A DNA stretch of 19,030 nt, taken from Streptomyces violaceoruber. Its GTDB lineage: Bacteria > Actinomycetota > Actinomycetes > Streptomycetales > Streptomycetaceae. Positions 7,192 to 14,633 of the stretch are shown piece after piece; the first letter of the stretch is position 1, and every line of letters starts with the position of its first letter. Under the pieces are notes generated by a model. The model searched no databases. It was not told the origin of the DNA and worked only from the letters and a program-made list of their open reading frames with translations. Location of the stretch: the NCBI GenBank assembly GCA_000720805.1, contig JODI01000121.1:1-19030 (forward strand), written 5' to 3'. A program made the translations under genes and the position numbers.

Positions 7192-7961
7192 TCGGTGGCC
7201 TCCTTGCCGAAGTCGTCGCGCACCCGGCCGGCCGCACCGGTCAGGTCGGCCTCGAAGGTGAAGCCCTGTTCGAAGCGGTAGCTGCGGCGCACGTCCACCG
7301 GGTCGATGCCGTTGAGGGCGGCCTTGGCCAGCCGGATCAGCTCCCCGTCCTTGGCGGCGATCTCCCGGGCCAACTCCAGGGCGGCCGACTCCAGTTCCGG
7401 GCGTGGCACCACCCGCCACACCGACCCGTGCGCCCGCAGCTCGGCCGCGCTGACCGTGCGCGAGGTGTAGTACAGGGTGCGCATCAGATGCTGCGGGACC
7501 AGCCGGGACAGATGGGTGGCGGCGCCCAGCGCCCCCCGGTCCAGCTCGGGCAGGCCGAACGTGGCGTCCTCGCTGGCGACGACCGCGTCCGCGTTCCCCA
7601 CCAGCCCGACCCCGCCGCCCAGACAGAAGCCCTGTACCGCCGCCACCACGGGCACCTCGCACTCGTACACCGCCGCGAAGGCCTCGAAGCAGCCGCGGTT
7701 GGCCCCGACCAGCGCGCCCCGCCCCCGCGCCTGGATCTCCTTGATGTCCACGCCCGCGTTGAACCCCCGCCCCTCGGCGGCCAGCACCACACAGCGCGCC
7801 CCGCTGTCCCGGCCGGCCGCGCGGACGGCGTCGGCCAGCGCGAACCAGCCGCGCACCGGCAACGCGTTCACCGGCGGGACGTCGACCGTGACGACGCGGA
7901 CACCGTCGGCCGGGGACGAGACGGAAATCCCCTTTTCCGGGGACGAGGTGGAGACACCCAT
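7188..7961 (-). CDS. echA20: EchA20, crotonase-fold ring-D hydrolase
   Basis: A 257-residue crotonase-family protein. The oxyanion-hole segments are GRGFNAGVDIKE (64-75) and GFCLGGGVGLVG (111-122). FGLPELDRGALGAATHLSR and VPQHLMR follow, and the C-terminal SYRFEQGFTFE matches what I recall of mycobacterial EchA20 (Rv3550). EchA20 is described as hydrolysing ring D of the indene-carboxyl-CoA intermediate (HIEC-CoA) to COCHEA-CoA, the substrate of IpdAB encoded next. No good ribosome binding site is visible at the ATG 7961; an ATG at 7969 is out of frame, so the exact start is uncertain. First gene of the minus block, divergent from an SDR gene across a KstR2-type operator. Confidence 0.92.
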   Translation of the reverse strand: MGVSTSSPEKGISVSSPADGVRVVTVDVPPVNALPVRGWFALADAVRAAGRDSGARCVVLAAEGRGFNAGVDIKEIQARGRGALVGANRGCFEAFAAVYECEVPVVAAVQGFCLGGGVGLVGNADAVVASEDATFGLPELDRGALGAATHLSRLVPQHLMRTLYYTSRTVSAAELRAHGSVWRVVPRPELESAALELAREIAAKDGELIRLAKAALNGIDPVDVRRSYRFEQGFTFEADLTGAAGRVRDDFGKEATE

Positions 7962-7981
7962 GGGCGCATCAGCTACCTTTC

Positions 7982-8001
7982 CACCAAACGTTTGTTAGGT
8001 G
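7982..8001. promoter_or_regulatory. KstR2-type operator in the echA20/SDR divergent promoter
   Basis: CACCAAACGTTTGTTAGGTG carries the core ACCAAACGTTTGTT (7983-7996), which matches AnCAAGnnCTTGnT at 8 of 10 fixed positions. It is almost the reverse complement of the site at 1762-1784: the shared string ACCAAACnnTTGTTAGG differs only at the two central bases. It lies between starts at 7961 (minus) and 8016 (plus). TTAGGT (7995-8000) could be part of the plus-strand -10 region. One repressor for both divergent promoters is inferred. Confidence 0.78.
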
Positions 8002-8015
8002 AAGGGTAGCGGCGA

Positions 8016-8769
<754 letters not shown>

Positions 8770-8786
<17 letters not shown>

Positions 8787-9675
8787 CGGACGGGTCGTCG
8801 TGATCACCGGCGCGGGCCGCGGACTCGGCCGCGCCCACGCCCTCGCGTTCGCCGCCGAGGGCGCCCGGCTCGTCGTCAACGACCTCGGAGTCGGCCTGGA
8901 CGGCACCCCCGGCGCCGAGAGCCCCGCCGAACGGGTGGCCGCGCAGATCCGGGCGGCGGGCGGCGAGGCGGTCGCCCACGGCGGCGACATCGCCACGAGC
9001 GAGGGCGCCGCCGCCCTGATCCGGACCGCCGTGGAGACGTACGGCCGTCTCGACACCCTTGTCAACAACGCCGGCTTCCTGCGCGACCGCATGCTCGTCA
9101 ACCTCGACGAGGACGACTGGGACGCGGTCCTGCGCGTCCACCTCAAGGGACACTTCCTGCCGCTGAAGCACGCCGCGGCGCACTGGCGGACGGAGACGAA
9201 GGCCGGGCGGACACCTGCCGCGCGGATCGTCAACACCAGCAGCGGCGCGGGACTGCTGGGCTCCGTGGGGCAGGGGAACTACAGCGCCGCCAAGGCCGGG
9301 ATCATCGCTCTGACCCTGGTCGCGGCCGCCGAACTGCGCCGCTACGGCGTCCAGGTCAACGCCCTCGCGCCCGCGGCCCGCACCCGGATGACGGAACGCA
9401 CCTTCGCCGAGACCATGACCGCCCCCGACACCGGCTTCGACGCGATGGCCCCGGAGAACGTCTCGCCGCTGGTGGTCTGGCTGGGCTCGGCGGCGAGCGC
9501 CGGCGTCACCGGGCGCGTCTTCGAGGCGGAGGGCGGCCGCATCACGGTCATGGAGGGCTGGCGGCCGGGCCCGAGCGCCGACAAGGGGGCACGGTGGAGC
9601 CCGGCCGAGGCGGGGGAGACGGCACTGAAGCTGCTGGCGCAGGCGGAGGCCCCGGGGGCGGCGTACGGGGCGTAG
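8770..9675 (+). CDS. Short-chain dehydrogenase, Rv3548c-like (hydroxyacyl-CoA dehydrogenase type)
   Basis: A 301-residue SDR, longer than its neighbour, of the MFE-2 / 17-beta-HSD4 dehydrogenase type. TGAGRGLG is at 13-20, followed by VVNDLGVGLDG, a loop typical of that subgroup. NNAGFLRDRM is at 99-108, with catalytic Ser158, Tyr171 and Lys175. The C-terminal 45 residues (from GWRPGPS) extend beyond the minimal SDR fold. AAGGAGG (8757-8763) lies inside the upstream SDR gene and drives the start at 8770, so the two are coupled. Mycobacterial Rv3548c is the same size and in the same place. Probable role: a 3-hydroxyacyl-CoA dehydrogenase in HIP catabolism; the exact substrate is unknown. Confidence 0.87.
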
Positions 9676-9705
9676 ACCGGCCTCGCGGCCCAGGTGAGCC
9701 CAGGG

Positions 9706-9721
9706 CCCGGGGAGCCCCGGG
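9706..9721. terminator. GC-rich hairpin between convergent SDR and metallopeptidase genes
   Basis: CCCGGGG and CCCCGGG are separated by AG, giving a short very GC-rich stem in the 60-bp convergent gap. The loop is small, so only about 5 bp would pair in practice. No T tract is present. A weak candidate for a two-way terminator. Confidence 0.35.
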
Positions 9722-9735
9722 GCGGTACACGCGGC

Positions 9736-10623
9736 CTACGTGTCGCACTCCAGCACCGTCCGGCACAGCGCACACCGCGCCCGGACCCGGCCCCGCACCG
9801 GCACCCTGATCCGCTGATGGCAGGTCGGGCAGGGAAAGGACACCCGCAATCGCCCGCCCACGTCCGGGGTGAAGGTGTAAGGGACCCCCGGCTGCGGGCC
9901 GGGACCGTCCGCGTGCCGGCGGTCGCGGGCGTAGCGGCGCCGGCCCGCCCACCCGGCCGCCGTCAGGGGAGGCTGCTGTTCGTCCTCGCGGGCCCGCGCC
10001 ATGCCCTTGACGTACGCCGAGTAGGCCTGCGGGCTGGTGAACCACACCGACGGGTCCTCGCCGAAGACCAGGGCCCGCTTGGCGAGGACGTACCCGAACT
10101 CCTCCGGGGTGAGGTACCCCAGCTTCTGCGAGGACACCGCGTCCTCGCGGAAGGCGTCCAGGAGCAGCCACCCCGCGCCCAGGTAGGTCGTCGCCGTGTC
10201 GGTGAGGATCTCGTTGTCGCGCATGCCGGGGAAGGAGAGGTCCAGGCGGTGCAGATAGACGTGCATCACCTCGTGCGCGAGGGCCGCGCCGATGTCCCGG
10301 CGGTGCGTGCGGAACCGGTCGTTCAGCTCGATGAAGTACTCGGGCCCGGCGGTGAGCTCGACGTTCGCCGCGTGGGTCATCTCCCGGAAACCCACCACCA
10401 TCCGCGCGTCCGGCAGCCGGTAGTGCCGCACCAGCTCACGCGCCACCCGCTGCGCCCCCAGATACAGGTCGTCGGTGTCGCAGAACGCCACGTCGACGGG
10501 GGCCACACTGGTCGCGAACGTCTGGATGGTGTCGTACGACAACCGCCTGTACAGCGCGGTGATGGCGGCCCGTACCGTCTCCAGGTGCGGGTAGCCGTGC
10601 TCGACCGGTCCGTCGTTCGCCAC
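9736..10623 (-). CDS. HExxH metallopeptidase-like protein with C-terminal zinc ribbon
   Basis: A 295-residue protein I cannot assign to a named family. Residues 95-160 look like a zincin core: HEVMH (117-121) in a helix context, followed by NEILTDTATTY, where Glu138 could be the third zinc ligand as in gluzincins. Residues 212-245 are charged and probably a linker. Residues 262-293 form a zinc ribbon, with Cys265/Cys268 and Cys284/Cys287 around a short beta hairpin rich in Arg and Val. No signal peptide or membrane segment is seen, so it should be cytosolic. The start is GTG at 10623; a weak GGGGG lies upstream. It converges on the SDR gene and follows the GH35 gene on the same strand after 101 bp. 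Proteolysis of a nucleic-acid-bound or translation-linked substrate is one guess, without direct support. Confidence 0.75.
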   Translation of the reverse strand: MANDGPVEHGYPHLETVRAAITALYRRLSYDTIQTFATSVAPVDVAFCDTDDLYLGAQRVARELVRHYRLPDARMVVGFREMTHAANVELTAGPEYFIELNDRFRTHRRDIGAALAHEVMHVYLHRLDLSFPGMRDNEILTDTATTYLGAGWLLLDAFREDAVSSQKLGYLTPEEFGYVLAKRALVFGEDPSVWFTSPQAYSAYVKGMARAREDEQQPPLTAAGWAGRRRYARDRRHADGPGPQPGVPYTFTPDVGGRLRVSFPCPTCHQRIRVPVRGRVRARCALCRTVLECDT

Positions 10624-10660
10624 GCCCGTATACCCCCAAGACGCCCTGAACCCGGTTCCA

Positions 10661-10698
10661 CTCTACGGGGACACGGCGACTCTACGGGGACACGGCGA
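10661..10698. repeat. Perfect 19-bp tandem duplication
   Basis: CTCTACGGGGACACGGCGA occurs twice without a gap (10661-10679 and 10680-10698). It lies in the 101-bp interval between the GH35 gene and the metallopeptidase-like gene, both minus strand, and upstream of the latter. It may be a doubled regulator site or a recent slippage duplication. Confidence 0.85.
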
Positions 10699-10724
10699 CG
10701 ACCGACATGACCGTGCCGGTCGTG

Positions 10725-12455
10725 TCACCGGGCCCGGAGCCGAGGCCCGAGCGCGGCCTCCTCGAACTCCAGCACCCACACGTCGTTGACGCCCTCCCGC
10801 AGCACCGGACCCGGCACGTACAACGACCGCTGCGGGCCCGCCGACCAGTAGCGGCCCAGGTTGAAGCCGTTGATCCACACGAAGCCGCGCGTCCAGCCCG
10901 GCAGCTCCAGGCAGGCGTCCCCGGCACCGGCGACCGTGACCGTGCCCCGGTACAGACCCGGGCCGCCGTCCCCGGGCAGCGCCCCGAACGCGACCGGCGT
11001 GACGTCGTCCAAAGCGTCCAGCCGCAGCCCCCGCGCGCGGACCCCGTGCAGATACTGCCGCTCGTGCAGCAGCCCCCCGGTGATCCCCTTCGGTTCGCCG
11101 GTCCGCGGCCCGTAGTTGACCCTCCCCAGGGACTCCACCCACAGCTCCACGCGCGCGTGCCCCGCGACCATCTCCTCGAGACGGTCCTCCTCCTCGGTGA
11201 GCGTCCCGGCCCGCCGCCCGTCGACGTACACCACCGCCAGATCCCGCAGCCCCCGCACCGCCAGCGGATAGGGCCGCCGCGGCCCCGGCACGCCCACCTC
11301 GTAACGCACCACCCCCCGGTCGACATCCAGCTCCTCGAAAGTCGGCGGCACCGGAGCCGAGACCTGAGGGCCGCCGAGCACGTCGAGTACGGCGGCCAGG
11401 GGCGCCCACCCCGTCAGGGCCACCTCCGCCGGCGCCGCCAACGCCGGCGGCGGAGCAGGGGGAGCCGGCAGCGGGCCGTCGGCGTACTCGGCGAGGACCT
11501 CACGGAAACACCAGAACATCTCCGTCGGGTGACCGAACTCGTCGACCGGGGCACCGTAGTCGTACGACGTCACGTCCGGCTCCAGCGGCCCCTCGTGCAG
11601 CTCACCACCCCGATTGGCGCCCGCCCAGCCGCCGAAGGTCGTCCCCCCGTGCGCCATGTACAGGTTCACCGAGGCCCCGCACTCCAGGATCTCCCGCAGC
11701 GTCGCCGCGGCCTCCCGCGCATCCCGCACCGCGTGCTCGCCGCCCCAGTGGTCGAACCAGCCGCACCAGAACTCCATGCACATGAGCGGCCCGGAACCGC
11801 GATGCCGGCGCAGCGTCTCGAACGCCCCACGCGCGTGGGAGCCGAAGTTCACCGTGGCGAGCACCCCGGGCAGCGAACCACCGGTGAGCATGTGGTCCTC
11901 CGCACCGTCCGACGTGACCAGCGGGACGGTGACGCCCTCCGCGCGCAGCAGACCGGCCAGGCGCTCCAGATAGCGCCCGTCCGAGCCGTAACTGCCGTAC
12001 TCGTTCTCGACCTGCACCAACAGCACCGGCCCGCCCCGGTCGATCTGCCGCGGCACGACCTCCCCCAGCAACCGCCGGAACCAGCGCTCCACCGGCCCCA
12101 GAAAACCCTCGTCGCTGGTGCGCCGACGCCCCGGCAGCCAGTGCGGCAGCCCCCCGTTCTCCCACTCCGCGCAGATGTACGGCCCAGGCCGCACGACCGC
12201 CCACAGCCCCGCCCGGCCGGCCGCGTCCAGGAACCGCCCCAGCGCCGCCACGTCCCGGAAGTCGCCGGGACGCGGTTCGTGCAGGTTCCACGGCACGTAC
12301 GTCTCCACACAGTTGAGGCCCATCGCCCGCAGCATCGCCAACCGGTGCCCCCACAACGCCTCGTGCACCCGGAAGTAGTGCAGCGCCCCGGACAACAGCC
12401 GCACCGGACGCCCGTCCAGTACGAAGTCCGCGTCCCCCACCCTGAACTCGCTCAT
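10725..12455 (-). CDS. GH35 beta-galactosidase, intracellular
   Basis: A 576-residue glycoside hydrolase family 35 enzyme that releases terminal beta-galactose. The TIM barrel occupies about residues 5-320. The acid/base Glu152 is in VQVENEYG and the nucleophile Glu228 in MEFWCGWFDHWGG, aligning with Glu188 and Glu268 of human GLB1. The early HYFRVHEALWG and RPGPYICAEWENGGLP blocks are typical of GH35. The C-terminal jelly-roll domains end in WINGFNLGRYW. No signal peptide is present, so it would act on imported oligosaccharide. The ATG at 12455 is chosen for the upstream GAGGGTGGGG; a GTG five codons earlier (12470) is possible. It is divergent from an AraC-family regulator, its likely controller. 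No transporter gene is adjacent. Confidence 0.93.
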   Translation of the reverse strand: MSEFRVGDADFVLDGRPVRLLSGALHYFRVHEALWGHRLAMLRAMGLNCVETYVPWNLHEPRPGDFRDVAALGRFLDAAGRAGLWAVVRPGPYICAEWENGGLPHWLPGRRRTSDEGFLGPVERWFRRLLGEVVPRQIDRGGPVLLVQVENEYGSYGSDGRYLERLAGLLRAEGVTVPLVTSDGAEDHMLTGGSLPGVLATVNFGSHARGAFETLRRHRGSGPLMCMEFWCGWFDHWGGEHAVRDAREAAATLREILECGASVNLYMAHGGTTFGGWAGANRGGELHEGPLEPDVTSYDYGAPVDEFGHPTEMFWCFREVLAEYADGPLPAPPAPPPALAAPAEVALTGWAPLAAVLDVLGGPQVSAPVPPTFEELDVDRGVVRYEVGVPGPRRPYPLAVRGLRDLAVVYVDGRRAGTLTEEEDRLEEMVAGHARVELWVESLGRVNYGPRTGEPKGITGGLLHERQYLHGVRARGLRLDALDDVTPVAFGALPGDGGPGLYRGTVTVAGAGDACLELPGWTRGFVWINGFNLGRYWSAGPQRSLYVPGPVLREGVNDVWVLEFEEAALGPRLRAR

Positions 12456-12488
12456 ACGCCCCACCCTCACCCCTGGCGGCGATCACCG

Positions 12489-12518
12489 TCCATGGACAAA
12501 GATCGGCCCTGCTTGGAC
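12489..12518. promoter_or_regulatory. Candidate AraC half-sites in the GH35/araC intergenic region
   Basis: TGGAC occurs at 12493-12497 and 12514-12518, both followed within 2 nt by an A-run (AAA). The 21-bp spacing is two helical turns, the layout expected of an AraC-family dimer site. The first copy also lies in the 10-bp palindrome GTCCATGGAC (12489-12498). It sits between the divergent starts at 12455 and 12555. Confidence 0.4.
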
Positions 12519-12554
12519 TCAAACGGCGGCTCGGACACCCAAGGGGAATCGCCG

Positions 12555-13445
12555 ATGTACCACACCTGGATGCGGTTCTTCACGCCCGGCCCCACCCACC
12601 ACCGGCTCGGCCTCGTCTGCCTCGGCGTCGGCCTCCAGTACGGCGCCCTGCCCACCGTCGGCCCCCGCACCCTCGACCACCACGTCGCCGTCGTGATCAC
12701 CACGGGCACCGGCTGGTACCTGAGCCCCGACGGCCGCCGCACCACCGTCACCGCACCCGCCCTGCTGTGGCTCACCCCCGGCGTCCCCCACCACTACGCA
12801 CCCGACCCGGGCGCCGGCTGGGACGAGGGCTTCGTCGACTTCTCCGGACCCGCCACCGCCACGTACACCGCACTCGGCTACATCGAACCCGGCCGGCCCG
12901 TCGTGCCCCTGTCCGACGCCACCGGCCCACGCGCCGTCATCGCCCGCATCGCCCGCGCCGCCCGCCGCGACAACCCGCTCCTGGAAGTGGAGACCGGCGC
13001 CGCCGTCCACGAACTCCTCGTCGCCCTGCGCCGCGCCCGCGCAGACCTCGCCCCCGACGGCGACCAGGTCCTCAAAGCACTCGCCCGCGACGCGTGCCTG
13101 CCCCTGTCGGTCGCCGACCACGCCACCCGGCACGGCATGACACCCGCCGAACTGCGCACCGCCGTCCGCCGCGGCGCCGGCTGCAGCCCCAAGGACTACC
13201 TCCTCGGCATCCGCCTCGGCCGCGCCAAGGAACTCCTCGCCGCCACCGAACTGCCCGTCGCCGCCGTCGCCCGCCGCGTCGGCTACGACGACCCCGCCTA
13301 CTTCTCCCGCCTGTTCACCCGCCGCGTCGGCATGGCCCCCGTCCGCTTCCGCGCCCAGCAGGGCCGCACCGTCCACGGCGGCTGGAGCAACCAGGTCCCC
13401 GACCCCGCCGATCCACCCATGATCGAACGCCCGCACGCCCCGTAA
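12555..13445 (+). CDS. AraC-family transcriptional regulator, probable controller of the GH35 gene
   Basis: A 296-residue regulator. The N-terminal cupin-like sugar-sensing domain (about 10-120) contains ITTGTGWYLSPDG and LLWLTPGVPHHYAPD. The C-terminal domain (about 180-267) has two helix-turn-helix motifs, the second with the signature AARRVGYDDPAYFSRLF-like segment ending in GMAPVRFRAQ. The ATG at 12555 is chosen because AAGGGGA lies 8 nt upstream; an in-frame ATG at 12492 would add 21 residues but has no ribosome binding site and would overlap the putative operator. It is divergent from the beta-galactosidase gene. The effector is probably a galactoside, inferred from context. Its stop TAA overlaps a possible chorismate mutase ATG at 13445. 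Confidence 0.88.
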   Translation: MYHTWMRFFTPGPTHHRLGLVCLGVGLQYGALPTVGPRTLDHHVAVVITTGTGWYLSPDGRRTTVTAPALLWLTPGVPHHYAPDPGAGWDEGFVDFSGPATATYTALGYIEPGRPVVPLSDATGPRAVIARIARAARRDNPLLEVETGAAVHELLVALRRARADLAPDGDQVLKALARDACLPLSVADHATRHGMTPAELRTAVRRGAGCSPKDYLLGIRLGRAKELLAATELPVAAVARRVGYDDPAYFSRLFTRRVGMAPVRFRAQQGRTVHGGWSNQVPDPADPPMIERPHAP

Positions 13446-13456
13446 TGTGGTCGCCC

Positions 13457-13801
13457 ATGACCACCAGCAACACCCCGGACGTCGACCCCGCCGTCCGCGA
13501 GGAACTCACCCGCCTGCGCGACAGCATCGACAACATCGACGCGGCCGTCATCCACATGCTCGCCGAACGCTTCAAGTGCACCCAGCAGGTCGGCCACCTC
13601 AAAGCCCGCCACCAGCTGCCGCCCGCCGACCCCGGCCGCGAGGCCCGCCAGATCGAACGCCTGCGCAGCCTGGCCGAGAACGCCAAACTCGACCCGGCCT
13701 TCGCCGAGAAATTCCTCAACTTCATCATCGCCGAAGTGATCAGACACCACGAGCGGATCGCCGAGGACACGATCAACGGCTCGACACCCCTGGCGAATTG
13801 A
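13457..13801 (+). CDS. AroQ-type chorismate mutase
   Basis: A 114-residue all-helical chorismate mutase, converting chorismate to prephenate for Phe and Tyr synthesis. Aligning without gaps to E. coli chorismate mutase with an offset of ten, the active-site residues are kept: Arg21 (Arg11), Arg38 (Arg28), Lys49 (Lys39), Asp58 (Asp48), Arg61 (Arg51) and Glu62 (Glu52). The Gln88 position appears to be His98, a possible difference. There is no fused prephenate dehydratase or dehydrogenase. Start candidates are ATG 13457 (MTTSNTP) and ATG 13445, which overlaps the AraC stop as TAATG; neither has a clear ribosome binding site. The first is chosen by family habit. It may be co-transcribed with the AraC gene. 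Confidence 0.85.
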   Translation: MTTSNTPDVDPAVREELTRLRDSIDNIDAAVIHMLAERFKCTQQVGHLKARHQLPPADPGREARQIERLRSLAENAKLDPAFAEKFLNFIIAEVIRHHERIAEDTINGSTPLAN

Positions 13802-13866
13802 CCACCCCAGACGCCCCCGAACACGTGACACACGAGCTCTGGAGCGACATGCTGCGCTGTGCACTC

Positions 13867-13882
13867 CTTGTCAGCTGACAAG
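13867..13882. promoter_or_regulatory. Perfect 16-bp palindrome upstream of the response regulator
   Basis: CTTGTCAGCTGACAAG is an exact palindrome flanked by direct copies of GCACTC (13861-13866 and 13882-13887). It lies about 60 bp before the response-regulator ATG and 65 bp after the chorismate mutase stop. Its form suits a dimeric repressor operator. I cannot name the regulator. Confidence 0.5.
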
Positions 13883-13942
13883 CACTCACCGTCAGCTTTT
13901 CGGACATAAGCTGGGCTGTCCACGAGGGAGGGACGTCGGGCC

Positions 13943-14575
13943 ATGCCGTCGGATGCCAGGATCCTCATCGTCGACGACCACGAGGACACCCTGTACGCGC
14001 TGGAGAGCGCCCTGGCCCCGCTGGGCTACCGGCTGGGCCGCGCCACCAGCGGCGACGAAGCCCTCAAACAGGTGCTGCGCGGACAAGTCGGCCTCCTCCT
14101 GCTCGACGTACGCATGCCCGCGGTCAGCGGCCTCGACGTCGTGCGCTACATGCGCCGCGTGGAACAGACCCAGCACATTCCCGTCATCCTGCTCACCGGC
14201 TTCGGCCCGGACCACGACCTCACCACCGCCGCCTTCGCCCTCGGCGTCGCCGACCTCCTCATGAAACCCATCGACCCCTGGGCCCTGCGCACCAAGGTCC
14301 GCTACCTGTTCGACACCCACCAGCGCCACCTCGCCCTCGAACACGAGGTGCGCGCCCTACGCGCCCTCGTCAAGGACCACGGGGACCACGGGGACCACGG
14401 GGGCCACGGGGACAACAGGGACAACGGGGACAACGGGGACAACGGGGACCACGCAGACCACACCGAAGCCGACGAACCACCCCGGCGACCCGCCCTGCCC
14501 CACCCGGACACCCGAGTCCCACTCCAACGGGCGCAGGGGGCGCACAACGGCAAGCTCGAACGGGACCGGACATAG
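13943..14575 (+). CDS. Single-domain response regulator with low-complexity tail
   Basis: A 210-residue protein. Residues 6-125 form a CheY-like receiver: the acidic pair Asp11/Asp12, phospho-acceptor Asp55 (LLLLDVRMP), Thr85 (LLTG) and Lys108 (MKPID) are all present, so it should be phosphorylatable. A helix to about residue 144 follows. There is no DNA-binding or enzymatic output domain. Residues 145-173 are Asp-His/Asn-Gly repeats coded by a 9-bp minisatellite, then a disordered polar tail. GAGGGAGGG (13925-13933) is a strong ribosome binding site. No histidine kinase is adjacent. It probably signals through protein contacts. Confidence 0.85.
   Translation: MPSDARILIVDDHEDTLYALESALAPLGYRLGRATSGDEALKQVLRGQVGLLLLDVRMPAVSGLDVVRYMRRVEQTQHIPVILLTGFGPDHDLTTAAFALGVADLLMKPIDPWALRTKVRYLFDTHQRHLALEHEVRALRALVKDHGDHGDHGGHGDNRDNGDNGDNGDHADHTEADEPPRRPALPHPDTRVPLQRAQGAHNGKLERDRT
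14375..14461 (+). repeat. 9-bp in-frame minisatellite inside the response regulator gene
   Basis: About nine or ten copies of a 9-bp unit, GACCACGGG or GACAACGGG, with a few substitutions (GGCCACGGG, GACAACAGG, GACCACGCA). Because the unit is a multiple of three, copy changes would keep the frame. It encodes Asp-His-Gly and Asp-Asn-Gly triplets. Confidence 0.9.
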
Positions 14576-14633
14576 GGCGCGTATACCGATCCGCCCCTGT
14601 GCCGTGCCCACACCATCAGGCAGCATGGCCTGC

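Noticed and set aside
10707..12491. Long plus-strand frame opposite the GH35 gene, in frame with the AraC gene
   Set aside because: Pro/Arg/His-rich shadow of the beta-galactosidase. The AraC protein starts at 12555 with a good ribosome binding site, so no fusion is supported.
12492..12554. Upstream ATG for the AraC regulator
   Set aside because: No ribosome binding site, and it would place coding sequence over the putative operator. The ATG at 12555 has AAGGGGA at proper spacing.
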